This document shows positions 8,043 through 16,774 of a stretch of DNA of 35,371 nucleotides, in pieces. Source of the DNA: DASVNK01 sp964478815 (GTDB lineage: Bacteria > Verrucomicrobiota > Verrucomicrobiia > Limisphaerales > SXQI01); assembly GCA_964478815.1 (NCBI GenBank), contig CAYZKY010000051.1:1-35371 (forward strand). Reading direction: 5' to 3'. Each line of letters opens with the position of its first letter. The stretch's first letter is position 1. The translations under genes were made by a program, and so were the position numbers. Under the pieces are notes generated by a model, which was not told the DNA's origin, searched no databases, and saw only the letters and a list, made by a program, of their open reading frames with translations.

Positions 8043-9997
8043 ACCGCAGTTCGTCACGACGGGATTTCATCAACGCCGGTGCTGCGGCGCTGGCCGGAAC
8101 TCTGGGAGGATGTGTTATGACGCCGACAAACAAAAATCACGCGGATCTGATTCTTTACAACGCCCGAATCACCACGCTTGACCGGAAGCATCCCGACGCG
8201 ACGAATCTTGCCGTGAAAGACGGTCGCATCATCGGCGTGGACGACGCGGAAGCCTATCAACGCGGGCCGGACACCAAGGTGATCGATCTCAAAGCCCGTC
8301 GCGTCATTCCCGGACTCAACGACTCGCACCTGCACGTCATTCGCGGCGGCTTGAATTACAACATGGAACTCCGCTGGGACGGGGTGCCTTCTTTGGCAGA
8401 CGGCTTGCGGATGTTGCGCGAGCAAGCGCAGCGCACGCCACCTGGACAGTGGGTGCGTGTGGTGGGCGGTTGGAGCGAATTTCAATTCGCCGAACGCCGG
8501 ATGCCAACGTTGGATGAAATCAACGCCGCTGCGCCGGAAACGCCGGTGTTCATTCTGCATCTGTATTGTCGGGCGCTGTTGAACAAAGCCGCGCTGCGCG
8601 TCTGTGGCTACACCAAGGACACGCCGAATCCGCCCGGCGGAGAAATCCAGCGCGATCACAGCGGCAATCCGACGGGCCTGCTCATTGCACGGCCCAACGC
8701 CACGATTCTCTACGCCACGCTCGCGAAAGGCCCGAAGCTGCCGCCGGAGCATCAGTTAAACTCCACCCGCCACTTTATGCGGGAGCTGAACCGCCTTGGC
8801 CTCACGAGCATCATCGACGCCGGCGGCGGATTTCAGAATTACCCGGAGGATTACGCGATCATTGACGAGTTGCACCGCCGCGGCGAACTCACGCTGCGCA
8901 TCGCTTACAATCTGTTCACGCAGAAACCGAAGCAGGAAAAGGAGGACTTCGCGCGCTGGATCAAAATGACCGGGCCGGGCAAAGGGGACGACTACCTCCG
9001 CTGCAATGGCGCAGGGGAGATGCTCGTATTTAGTGCCGCCGACTTTGAGGACTTCCTCGAACCGCGCCCCGGCTTGAACGCATCCATGGAAGACGAACTC
9101 AAGGAAGTCGTCGCGCTGCTCGCCGCGAACAAGTGGCCGTTCCGCCTGCATGCGACTTACGACGAAAGCATCGCGCGCTTCCTGAATGTGTTCGAGGAGG
9201 TAAATCGGGATGTTCCGTTCAAGGGACTAAACTGGTTCTTCGATCATTGCGAAACGATTTCGGATCGCAACCTGGAGCGCGTACGAGCACTCGGCGGCGG
9301 CATCGCGATTCAGCATCGCATGGCCTACCAGGGCGAATATTTCATGGAGCGCTACGGCAGGCCGGCCGCCGAACGAACTCCCCCCGTGCGCAGGATGCTG
9401 GAACTTGGCATCCCGGTCGGGGCGGGCTCGGATGCGACCCGCGTCGCGAGTTACAACCCCTGGGTGTCGCTTTATTGGCTGGCTACTGGAAAAACGGTCG
9501 GCGGTGTCTCAATGTACCCGGACAGGAACTGCCTCAGCCGCGAGGAAGCGTTGCGGCTTTACACCCAAGGCAGCAGTTGGTTTTCGACCGAGAGCGGGAA
9601 GAAAGGGGCAATCGCGGTCGGCCAACTCGCGGACTTGGTCGCGCTCACGGATGACTATTTTGCCGTGCCGGACGAGGACATCAAAAGCATCGAATCCGTG
9701 CTCACCGTGGTCGGTGGCCAGGTGGTTCACGCCACGGGCGAATTTGCTTCGCACTCGCCCCCGGCGCTTCCCGTCCTGCCCGAATGGTCGCCGGTGAAGG
9801 TCTTTGGCGGCTATGGCGCTCCTCTCGATGTTCGCAAGGCAGCGCGCGCGGGTGTTCCGATCGCGCAGGAGCACACCTCCGAGTGTCATCGCCACGGCTG
9901 TTCCCACGCCGCGCAACAGCTCCTCGCCGGGATTGACGCGGCTCGTCACCGCTACGCGGGATTCTTCGGCACGGGCTGCGATTGCTTCGCCTTTTGA
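8039..9997 (+). CDS. YtcJ-like amidohydrolase, predicted exported lipoprotein
   Basis: The 652-aa protein starts MNRSSSRRDFINAGAAALAG with a twin-arginine-like motif and then a lipobox LGGC (Cys25), so it is probably a Tat-exported lipoprotein. The body is amidohydrolase family 3: strand ADLILYNARITTLD, metal-binding HLH in NDSHLHV (His97, His99), later His residues in FRLHATYDES and FFDHCETIS, and the C-terminal Asp in VGAGSDATR. The protein ends with a Cys/His-rich tail (ECHRHGCSH, then FGTGCDCFAF), which I believe recurs in this subgroup. YtcJ-type proteins hydrolyse unknown amides or imides. The start ATG at 8039 overlaps the ABM gene's stop by 4 nt; the frame continues upstream but inside that gene. 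Confidence 0.92.
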   Translation: MNRSSSRRDFINAGAAALAGTLGGCVMTPTNKNHADLILYNARITTLDRKHPDATNLAVKDGRIIGVDDAEAYQRGPDTKVIDLKARRVIPGLNDSHLHVIRGGLNYNMELRWDGVPSLADGLRMLREQAQRTPPGQWVRVVGGWSEFQFAERRMPTLDEINAAAPETPVFILHLYCRALLNKAALRVCGYTKDTPNPPGGEIQRDHSGNPTGLLIARPNATILYATLAKGPKLPPEHQLNSTRHFMRELNRLGLTSIIDAGGGFQNYPEDYAIIDELHRRGELTLRIAYNLFTQKPKQEKEDFARWIKMTGPGKGDDYLRCNGAGEMLVFSAADFEDFLEPRPGLNASMEDELKEVVALLAANKWPFRLHATYDESIARFLNVFEEVNRDVPFKGLNWFFDHCETISDRNLERVRALGGGIAIQHRMAYQGEYFMERYGRPAAERTPPVRRMLELGIPVGAGSDATRVASYNPWVSLYWLATGKTVGGVSMYPDRNCLSREEALRLYTQGSSWFSTESGKKGAIAVGQLADLVALTDDYFAVPDEDIKSIESVLTVVGGQVVHATGEFASHSPPALPVLPEWSPVKVFGGYGAPLDVRKAARAGVPIAQEHTSECHRHGCSHAAQQLLAGIDAARHRYAGFFGTGCDCFAF

Positions 9998-10006
9998 CGG
10001 CAACGG

Positions 10007-10501
10007 ATGAAAACAAAGCCCCACCAGACCACGAATGATTTGCGCGAGAAAACCCGCGGCGCGATGGTTGCCCCGCTGAACCAGCAGCTCGCCGATGTGC
10101 TCGACCTCGGGCTGCAAGCCAGGCAGGCGCATTGGAACGTGAAAGGGCCCCAGTTCATTGCGCTGCACGAGTTGTTCGACAAGATCGCGGAGGAGTTGGA
10201 GGAATTCTCCAATGACATCGCCGAGCGCGCGGTGGCGCTTGGCGGGATCGCCTTCGGCACGGTCCAATATGTTGCCAGGAACTCGCGGCTAAGCGCCTAC
10301 CCGCCCGGCATCACGTCGGGTTTCGAACACGTTTCGGCTTTAGCCGATGCGCTGGCCGGGTTTGGGAAGACGACCCGCGCCGCCATGAATGCCGCCACCC
10401 GGGCCGGTGATGCGGGCACAGCCGATCTGTTCACGGGCGTTTCGCCTGGTGTGGACAAATTGCTTTGGTTCGTCGAAGCGCCCACGCAGGCCAAGGAGTG
10501 A
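10007..10501 (+). CDS. dps: Dps-family DNA-protecting ferritin
   Basis: A 164-aa four-helix protein with the Dps signature: QARQAHWNVKGPQFIALHELFD and the ferroxidase residues in DKIAEELEEFSNDIAERA, then the ALGG turn. Dps dodecamers oxidise and store Fe(II) using hydrogen peroxide and can coat DNA in starved or stressed cells; they act in the cytoplasm. The N-terminus is Lys/Arg-rich (MKTKPHQTTNDLREKTRG), as in DNA-binding members. It lies 9 nt after the amidohydrolase and 5 nt before the RND adaptor, placing peroxide/iron defence inside the same transcript as the hydrolases and the efflux pump. Confidence 0.93.
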   Translation: MKTKPHQTTNDLREKTRGAMVAPLNQQLADVLDLGLQARQAHWNVKGPQFIALHELFDKIAEELEEFSNDIAERAVALGGIAFGTVQYVARNSRLSAYPPGITSGFEHVSALADALAGFGKTTRAAMNAATRAGDAGTADLFTGVSPGVDKLLWFVEAPTQAKE

Positions 10502-10506
10502 ATTCC

Positions 10507-11670
10507 ATGAATCTAAATCGCCTCTGTTTCACCGCCCTTCTTTCCATCCTCTTCATGGCGGGCTGTAAAAGACCCCCGCAGCAAAGCGCCCCGCCGCCCC
10601 CGGCCGTTTCGGTCGTTCAACCCGTCGAGCGCGAAGTGGTCGAGTGGGACGAATACATTGGGCGATTGGAATCGCCTGAGACCGTCGAGATCAAGGCGCG
10701 CGTCAGCGGCTATCTCGACAAAGTGCATTTCAAGGAGGGCAAGGAGGTCAGAAAAGGCGATCTGCTGTTCACGATTGATCCGCGGCCGTATCAGGCGGAT
10801 TACGACCGCGCGGAAGCCGAACGTCAGCGTGCCGAGAGCCAGGCGGAGTTGGCCAGGAACGACGCCGAACGCGCCAAGCGGCTCATCGCGACCAAGGCCA
10901 TCTCCGAAGAGGATTTCGACACCCGGACCAGAAGCCATGCCTCGGCGCTGGCGGCCCTGAAGGCTGCCCAAGCCGCCATGGAATCCGCCAAACTCAATCT
11001 GGAGTTCACCGAGGTGCGCTCACCGATCCAGGGGCGCACCAGTCGCGCCATTGTCACGGAGGGCAATCTGATTAGTGGCGGCGTTTCGGGCGCGGGCGCG
11101 ACGTTGCTGACGACGGTCGTGTCGCAAGATCCGCTGTACTGCTATGTGGACGTGGATGAGCGCTCGATTCTGAAATACATCCAGCTCCGCCGCGAGGGCA
11201 AACGCGAGAGCGCGCTCGACCAGCCGATTCCGGTCGAGATGGCGCTGGCGGGCGAGTCGGGCTATCCGCACACGGGCTTCACCGACTTCGTGGACAATAT
11301 AATAGATCCGACGACGGGGACGCTGCGCTGCCGGGGTGTGTTTCCGAATCCCGAGCGCGCGATTGGTCCAGGGTTCTTTGCCCGGATGCGCATTCCCGGC
11401 AGCGGAAAATATCCCGCGCTGTTGATTCCCGATCGTGCGGTCGGCGCGGACCAATCGCTGAAATTTGTCTATGTCGTCGGGGCCGGGCAGAAGGCGGAGT
11501 TCCGTCCGGTCAAGCTCGGCCCGATGATTGGAGGTCTGCGCGTCGTGAAGGAGGGGCTGAAGGCGGGCGAGCAGATCATCGTTGAAGGGTTGATGCGAGT
11601 TCGGCCCGGGATGCTCGTGGAAGCGAAGCCCTGGGACGCGCCGGCGCAAACGGCCGCCGCGGACAAGTGA
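10507..11670 (+). CDS. RND efflux periplasmic adaptor, lipoprotein (MexA/AcrA type)
   Basis: A 387-aa membrane fusion protein. The signal ends in a lipobox (LFMAGC, Cys18), so it is anchored in the inner membrane facing the periplasm. It has the split lipoyl domain (VEIKARVSGYLDKVHFKEGKEVRKGDLLFTIDPRPYQ), an alpha-hairpin rich in Ala/Glu (about residues 100-160), and the second lipoyl half (LEFTEVRSPIQGRTSRA). It couples the pump at 11681-14872 to the outer-membrane channel at 14859-16301. Start: ATG 10507 preceded by AAGGAG (10493-10498), which sits at the end of dps. An upstream in-frame start at 10465 would overlap dps and disturb the signal peptide. Confidence 0.95.
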   Translation: MNLNRLCFTALLSILFMAGCKRPPQQSAPPPPAVSVVQPVEREVVEWDEYIGRLESPETVEIKARVSGYLDKVHFKEGKEVRKGDLLFTIDPRPYQADYDRAEAERQRAESQAELARNDAERAKRLIATKAISEEDFDTRTRSHASALAALKAAQAAMESAKLNLEFTEVRSPIQGRTSRAIVTEGNLISGGVSGAGATLLTTVVSQDPLYCYVDVDERSILKYIQLRREGKRESALDQPIPVEMALAGESGYPHTGFTDFVDNIIDPTTGTLRCRGVFPNPERAIGPGFFARMRIPGSGKYPALLIPDRAVGADQSLKFVYVVGAGQKAEFRPVKLGPMIGGLRVVKEGLKAGEQIIVEGLMRVRPGMLVEAKPWDAPAQTAAADK

Positions 11671-11680
11671 TGAGCCTCGC

Positions 11681-14600
11681 ATGAACTTCTCCCACTTTTT
11701 CATTCGCCGCCCGATCTTTGCGGCGGTCCTTTCCATCGTCATCGTCCTGGTGGGCGGGATTGCGATGTTCCAACTGCCCATCGCGCAGTATCCCAACATC
11801 GTGCCGCCGACGGTCGTGGTGCGCGCCGTCTATCCCGGCGCGAATCCGAAAGTGCTCGCGGAGACGGTGGCCACGCCCATCGAGCAGGAGGTGAACGGCG
11901 TCGAGAACATGCTCTACATGTCGAGCACCTCGACAAGCGACGGCGTGATGTCGCTGACCATCACGTTCAAGCTCGGGACGGATTTGAACACCGCGCAGGT
12001 GCTCGTGCAAAACCGCGTGGCCATCGCGCTCCCGAAATTGCCGGAGGAAGTGCGGCGCATCGGCGTGACCACGACGAAGAAATCGTCCGACCTCACGATG
12101 GTGGCGCATCTCATCTCGCCGGATGACTCGCGCGACGAGCTTTACATCGGCAATTACGCCTTCCTGCAAGTGAAGGATCAACTCGCCCGCATCCCCGGCG
12201 TGGGGGAAGTAACCGTGTTCGGAGCCCGCGATTATTCGATGCGCGTCTGGCTCGACCCGGAGCGCCTCGCTTCGCGCAACTTGACCGCCGGCGATGTCGT
12301 GCGCGCCATCCGCGAGCAAAACCTCCAGGTCGCCGCCGGCACGATCGGACAGCCACCCGTCCCGGCGGGAAACGATTTTCAACTCACGGTTAGCACCCAG
12401 GGTCGCTTGCTCGACGAAGAGCAGTTCGGGAACATCATCGTTCGCCAGGGCGCGCAAGGGCAGGTCATCCATGTGCATGATGTCGCGCGGGTGGAACTGG
12501 CCGCGCGGGATTATTCCATCATGGCGCAACTGAGCGGCAAACCCGCCGCCGCGCTCGTGATCTGGCAATTGCCCGGATCGAACGCCATCGAAACGTCCGA
12601 CGCCGTCCGGGCGAAACTGGCGGAACTGAAGCGCGGTTTCCCGCCCGGCGTGGACTTCCGCGTGATTTATGACACCACCGTGTTCGCGCGCGAATCCATT
12701 ACTGCCGTCGTGCGTACGCTGTTCGAGGCGGTGCTGTTGGTAGTCCTCGTCGTCATCGTCTTTCTGCAAAACTGGCGCGCGTCCATCATTCCGTTGCTCG
12801 CCGTGCCGGAGTCGCTCATCGGCACGTTCGCGGTGATGCAGGCGTTTGGTTTTTCGCTGAACAATCTTTCCCTGTTCGGACTCGTGCTCGCCATCGGCAT
12901 CGTGGTCGATGACGCCATCGTCGTGGTCGAGAACGTCGAGCGCAACATTGGCCTCGGACTCAACCCGGTGGAAGCCACCAAACGAGCGATGAACGAAGTC
13001 AGCGGGCCGGTCATCGCCGTCGCCTTGGTGCTGTGCGCGGTGTTCATCCCGACGGCGTTCGTCAGCGGCATCACCGGGCAGTTCTACAAACAGTTCGCGC
13101 TGACCATCGCCGTTTCCACCGTCATCAGCGCGTTCAACTCCCTGACCCTTTCGCCCGCGCTCAGCGCGCTGCTCCTGAAGCCGCACCATGCCAAGAAGGA
13201 TTGGTTCGCGGCGGTCATGGAGCGCGTGCTCGGCTGGTTCTTCCGGTTGTTCAACAAGGGATTCGACCGCACCACGAACGGTTACACCCGCGCGGTCGGC
13301 AGCACCGTCCGGCGCGGCGGCATCGCGATGGCGGTTTATGCCGGGTTGCTCTTATTGACCGGGTTCGGTTTCAAAAATCTTCCGACGGGCTTCATTCCGC
13401 CGCAAGACTCGGGCTATCTGATCGTGTTCGCGCAACTGCCCGATGGCGCGAGCCTGGAGCGCACGCATAAAATCATCACGCGCGCCGGTGAAATCGCCCG
13501 CACCATTCCCGGCGTGAACGGCACGGTCGAGTTCCCCGGCTTCAATGTGCTCGTCGGCGCGAACCTGCCCAATGCCGGCACGATGTTCGTTTCGCTCGAC
13601 GGATTTGAGCATCGCAAAGACCCGCACCAGTCCGCCAAGGCCATCCTGGGCCAGCTTTACGCAAAGTATGGAGAACTGCGCGACGCACTGGTGTTGGTCC
13701 TGCCGCCGCCGCCCGTGCAGGGGTTGGGCGCCACCGCCGGATTCAAGATGATGATTCAGGATCGCGCGGACCTGGGACTCGACACGCTCGGCGGCACGGC
13801 GTTCCAAATGATGGTCGACGGCAGCCAGACTCCCGGACTCGCGCAGGTCTTCACCACGTTCACCACGCGTGTGCCGCAAATCTTCGTGGATGTGGATCGC
13901 GTCAAAGCCAAGAGCATGGGCGTGACGCTCGGCGAAGTGAACGACACGCTGCAAACCTACCTCGGCTCGCTTTACGTGAATGACTTCAATCGCTTCGGCC
14001 GCACGTATCAGGTGACCGCGCAGGCCGACGCCAATTTCCGTCTCCGCGTCGAGGACATCCGCCGGCTCAAGGCCCGCAACGCCGCCGGCGACATGGTCCC
14101 GCTGGGTGCGCTCGTGGACGTTCGCGAAACCACCGGCCCGGACAAGGTCATCCGCTACAACATGTATCCCGCCGCCGACATCAACGGCATCGCGCTGCCC
14201 GGCGTGAGTTCCGGCCAGGCCATCGCCCTCGCGCAACAACTCGCCGCGAAGCAACTGCCGCCCGGCATGAGCTACGAATGGACGGAGTTGACCTATCAAG
14301 AACAGCTTGCGGGCCATACGATCATCTACATTTTCCTCCTGTGTGTGCTGCTGGTCTTCCTCACGCTCGCCGCGCAATACGAAAGCTGGAGCCTGCCGCT
14401 GTCCATCATCCTCATCGTCCCGATGTGTTTGCTCAGCGCCATCGCTGGGATTTGGATTCGCGGGATGGACATCAACATTTTCACGCAGATTGGTCTTATC
14501 GTGCTGGTGGGGCTGGCGAGTAAAAATGCCATCCTCATCGTGGAGTTTGCCAAACAACTGGAAGACACCGGCAAAAGCATCGTGGATGCGGTCGTCGAGG

Positions 14601-14872
14601 CGGCGAAGCTCCGCCTTCGTCCGATTCTGATGACGAGCTTCGCGTTCATCCTTGGCGTTGTTCCGTTGGTGCTTGCCCAAGGTGCAGGATCGGAGATGCG
14701 GCAGGCGCTCGGCACGACCGTGTTCTTCGGCATGTTGGGTGTGACCGCGTTCGGCCTCATTCTCACGCCCGTATTTTACGTCGTGACTCGGAAACTGACG
14801 GAGCGGTTCAAGCCCTCAGTTCACCCCGTGGACCAAATCAAACTCACTCCGGCCGCCCATGAAGTGCATTAA
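11681..14872 (+). CDS. RND multidrug efflux pump, inner-membrane subunit (AcrB/MexB, HAE-1 type)
   Basis: A 1063-aa resistance-nodulation-division transporter starting MNFSHFFIRRPIFAAVLSIV. It shows the duplicated six-helix blocks with two large periplasmic loops. The proton-relay pair is present in GIVVDDAIVVVENVER (equivalent of AcrB Asp407/Asp408) and the matching Lys in VGLASKNAILIVEFAK (AcrB Lys940). Length fits the hydrophobe/amphiphile exporter subfamily (about 1030-1070 aa). It exports organic compounds from inner leaflet and periplasm by proton antiport with the adaptor just upstream (10 nt) and the outer-membrane factor that overlaps its last 14 nt. Presence of the pump with five enzyme genes suggests export of their toxic substrates or products (inference). 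Confidence 0.96.
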   Translation: MNFSHFFIRRPIFAAVLSIVIVLVGGIAMFQLPIAQYPNIVPPTVVVRAVYPGANPKVLAETVATPIEQEVNGVENMLYMSSTSTSDGVMSLTITFKLGTDLNTAQVLVQNRVAIALPKLPEEVRRIGVTTTKKSSDLTMVAHLISPDDSRDELYIGNYAFLQVKDQLARIPGVGEVTVFGARDYSMRVWLDPERLASRNLTAGDVVRAIREQNLQVAAGTIGQPPVPAGNDFQLTVSTQGRLLDEEQFGNIIVRQGAQGQVIHVHDVARVELAARDYSIMAQLSGKPAAALVIWQLPGSNAIETSDAVRAKLAELKRGFPPGVDFRVIYDTTVFARESITAVVRTLFEAVLLVVLVVIVFLQNWRASIIPLLAVPESLIGTFAVMQAFGFSLNNLSLFGLVLAIGIVVDDAIVVVENVERNIGLGLNPVEATKRAMNEVSGPVIAVALVLCAVFIPTAFVSGITGQFYKQFALTIAVSTVISAFNSLTLSPALSALLLKPHHAKKDWFAAVMERVLGWFFRLFNKGFDRTTNGYTRAVGSTVRRGGIAMAVYAGLLLLTGFGFKNLPTGFIPPQDSGYLIVFAQLPDGASLERTHKIITRAGEIARTIPGVNGTVEFPGFNVLVGANLPNAGTMFVSLDGFEHRKDPHQSAKAILGQLYAKYGELRDALVLVLPPPPVQGLGATAGFKMMIQDRADLGLDTLGGTAFQMMVDGSQTPGLAQVFTTFTTRVPQIFVDVDRVKAKSMGVTLGEVNDTLQTYLGSLYVNDFNRFGRTYQVTAQADANFRLRVEDIRRLKARNAAGDMVPLGALVDVRETTGPDKVIRYNMYPAADINGIALPGVSSGQAIALAQQLAAKQLPPGMSYEWTELTYQEQLAGHTIIYIFLLCVLLVFLTLAAQYESWSLPLSIILIVPMCLLSAIAGIWIRGMDINIFTQIGLIVLVGLASKNAILIVEFAKQLEDTGKSIVDAVVEAAKLRLRPILMTSFAFILGVVPLVLAQGAGSEMRQALGTTVFFGMLGVTAFGLILTPVFYVVTRKLTERFKPSVHPVDQIKLTPAAHEVH

Positions 14873-16301
14873 GTATCAGAACTGGAACTGGCGGTTCGTC
14901 ATGGGCCTTTGCTCCGTCGTGCTCATGGCCGGTTGCGCCGTCGGCCCGAACTACCAACGACCCTCCGTGGAAACTCCTGTCGGCTTTCGTTTTGCCGCAA
15001 GCCAGGCCACGAATTCGTTCGGCGATCTGCCTTGGTGGGAGGTGTTCAAAGACCCGAAGTTGTTGGACTTGATCTCCACCGCCATCGCCAACAATTACGA
15101 TCTGCGAAAAGCCATCGCCCGCGTCGAGCAGGCCCGCCACTCGGCGGTCGCCGCCCGCGCGCCGCTCTTCCCGCAGGTGAGCTATGGTGGGAATGTGGGA
15201 CGAGGTCGCAACGCCCTCTTCAATTCACCCGCCGCCTTGCATGGCGCGACCGAGAGTTCGGCGGCGGCCAGCCTGAGCGCCGTTTGGGAAATTGATCTGT
15301 GGGGGCGCATTCGCCGTCTCGGCGAAGCCGCCCGCGCCGAGTATCTGGCCACGGACGAGGCTCGTCGTGCCATCACCACCGCGCTCGTGGGCGATGTCGC
15401 GACGGCCTATTTCCAGTTGCTGCAATTCGACCGGGAACTGGCAATTCAGCGTGCGGCCACGAATGCCTACACTTCCAGTCTTCGGCTCTTTGAAGACCGG
15501 CTGAACAACGGCGTCGCCTCCAAGCTCGAAACGGATCGCGCCGCCGCCGCGCTGGCCAACGCTGCCTCCATTATTCCGCGATTGGAACTGAGCATCGCCG
15601 CGACGGAGAATCGGTTAAGCATCCTGCTGGGGCGCAACCCGGGTCCGATCGCGCGCCATTCTTTGACCAATGGCGCGCGGGTGACACCAGCCATCCCCGC
15701 CGGATTGCCCAGTGCATTATTGCGCCGCCGCCCCGACCTGCTCGCGCAGGAACAATTACTCATCGCCGCCAATGCGAACATCGGCGCAAGCCTGGCCAAT
15801 TTCTTTCCGCAAATCGGATTAACCACCTTCATTGGCAAAGTCAGTCCGGAACTATCGGCCTTTACCGCCGGTTCTGCCAATATGTGGAACGTGGGGGCTT
15901 CGCTCGCCGGACCGTTATTTCAAGGCGGGCAACTCCGCGCCCGCTATCGAGCGTCCAAGGCGAAGTTTGACGAAGCGAAGGCAGGCTACGAGCAGAGCGT
16001 TCTGACGGCCTTTCAGGAAGTATCGGATGCGCTGATCGCGCGGGAAAAACTTGGGGAAGCTCGCGGGTATAACGAGCAGGCTGCCGTGGCCCTGGCCTCA
16101 TCCGTTGACCTCGCCACGCAGCGCTACCTCGGCGGACGCTCGAGCTACTACGAAGTGTTGCAAGCGCAGCAGGAGCTGTACCCCACGCAACGCGCGCAGG
16201 TCCAGGCCCAGGTCGGTGAATGGGTTGCCATCATCCAGCTCTACAAGGCCCTCGGCGGCGGCTGGCAACATGGCGACTCCGCGACATGGGCGAAACCCTG
16301 A
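14859..16301 (+). CDS. Outer-membrane efflux lipoprotein (TolC/NodT family)
   Basis: The 480-aa protein has a signal with lipobox LMAGC (Cys26), then GPNYQRPSVETP, the NodT-family hallmark. Two homologous halves follow, each with long alpha-helices and beta-strands: a WWEVFKDPKLLDLI start of the first half and LRRRPDLLAQEQLLIAANANIG of the second. It forms the trimeric outer-membrane channel of the RND system. The ATG at 14859 overlaps the pump's end by 14 nt, a coupling typical of such operons. A longer intergenic stretch (16302-16466) and then an opposite-strand tRNA follow, so the operon most likely ends here, although no clear intrinsic terminator is visible. Confidence 0.95.
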   Translation: MKCIKYQNWNWRFVMGLCSVVLMAGCAVGPNYQRPSVETPVGFRFAASQATNSFGDLPWWEVFKDPKLLDLISTAIANNYDLRKAIARVEQARHSAVAARAPLFPQVSYGGNVGRGRNALFNSPAALHGATESSAAASLSAVWEIDLWGRIRRLGEAARAEYLATDEARRAITTALVGDVATAYFQLLQFDRELAIQRAATNAYTSSLRLFEDRLNNGVASKLETDRAAAALANAASIIPRLELSIAATENRLSILLGRNPGPIARHSLTNGARVTPAIPAGLPSALLRRRPDLLAQEQLLIAANANIGASLANFFPQIGLTTFIGKVSPELSAFTAGSANMWNVGASLAGPLFQGGQLRARYRASKAKFDEAKAGYEQSVLTAFQEVSDALIAREKLGEARGYNEQAAVALASSVDLATQRYLGGRSSYYEVLQAQQELYPTQRAQVQAQVGEWVAIIQLYKALGGGWQHGDSATWAKP

Positions 16302-16466
16302 GCCGCTCAATGATGAACCTCATCATCGCCATCGCCGCCGCAAGCGTTGGCTCAGAGATGGCAGGAGTTGGCGGGCGCGCGCGCGAAGCGCTGAAATCGG
16401 TGTCCGTTCTGAGTATCCGTTTTAAAGCCATTGCCCCTAACCTCTTGATGCCCAAGCCTTAAGAAC

Positions 16467-16541
16467 TGGAGCCAATGGCCGGGATTGAACCGGCGACCGA
16501 CGGTTTACGAAACCGTTGCTCTACCACTGAGCTACATTGGC
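16467..16541 (-). tRNA. tRNA-Thr (anticodon CGT), with encoded CCA
   Basis: Read on the minus strand, the 75 nt fold as a full cloverleaf: acceptor GCCAATG pairs with CATTGGC; D stem GCTC/GAGC; anticodon stem ACGGT/ACCGT enclosing loop TTCGTAA, anticodon CGT, decoding ACG (Thr); five-nt variable loop CGGTC; T stem GCCGG/CCGGC enclosing TTCAATC. The discriminator is T and the CCA end is encoded (16467-16469 on the complementary strand). The 3' end faces the efflux/hydrolase cluster. Confidence 0.95.
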
Positions 16542-16559
16542 TTCCGCGAACGGGCGCGC

Positions 16560-16587
16560 AGTATCGTGCCCGGCTCCAAACTAGCAA
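16560..16587 (-). promoter_or_regulatory. Probable sigma-70 promoter of the tRNA-Thr gene
   Basis: On the minus strand, TTGCTA (16587-16582) and GATACT (16565-16560) are separated by 16 nt and the -10 box ends 18 nt before the tRNA 5' end. Spacing and position fit a housekeeping promoter for the tRNA; the match is by eye. Confidence 0.4.
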
Positions 16588-16774
16588 GGAATTTTCATTT
16601 TGCAATCCTGGCCGGATTCGCCGCGCGCGGCGAAGGCGGCCGGAGCGGGAATCCGCCTCGCGTCCGTGACTCGCCCGCTCGTTCCGTGCGTCTTTTGGCC
16701 GGGCCCCGTGTCATTACGCTTGAAACGGGTGCGGGATCGCGCTCACAAAGTAAGCAAGACAAGCAGATGCCATT

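Noticed and set aside
11576..14680. Two long minus-strand frames (537 and 442 aa) opposite the RND adaptor and pump
   Set aside because: Rich in His, Arg and Asp with no domain; they mirror the codon pattern of the well-supported pump gene.
16302..16462. Short hydrophobic frame after the outer-membrane factor (MMNLIIAIAAASVGSEMAG at its start)
   Set aside because: About 50 codons without Shine-Dalgarno site or conserved feature, directly before the opposite-strand tRNA.
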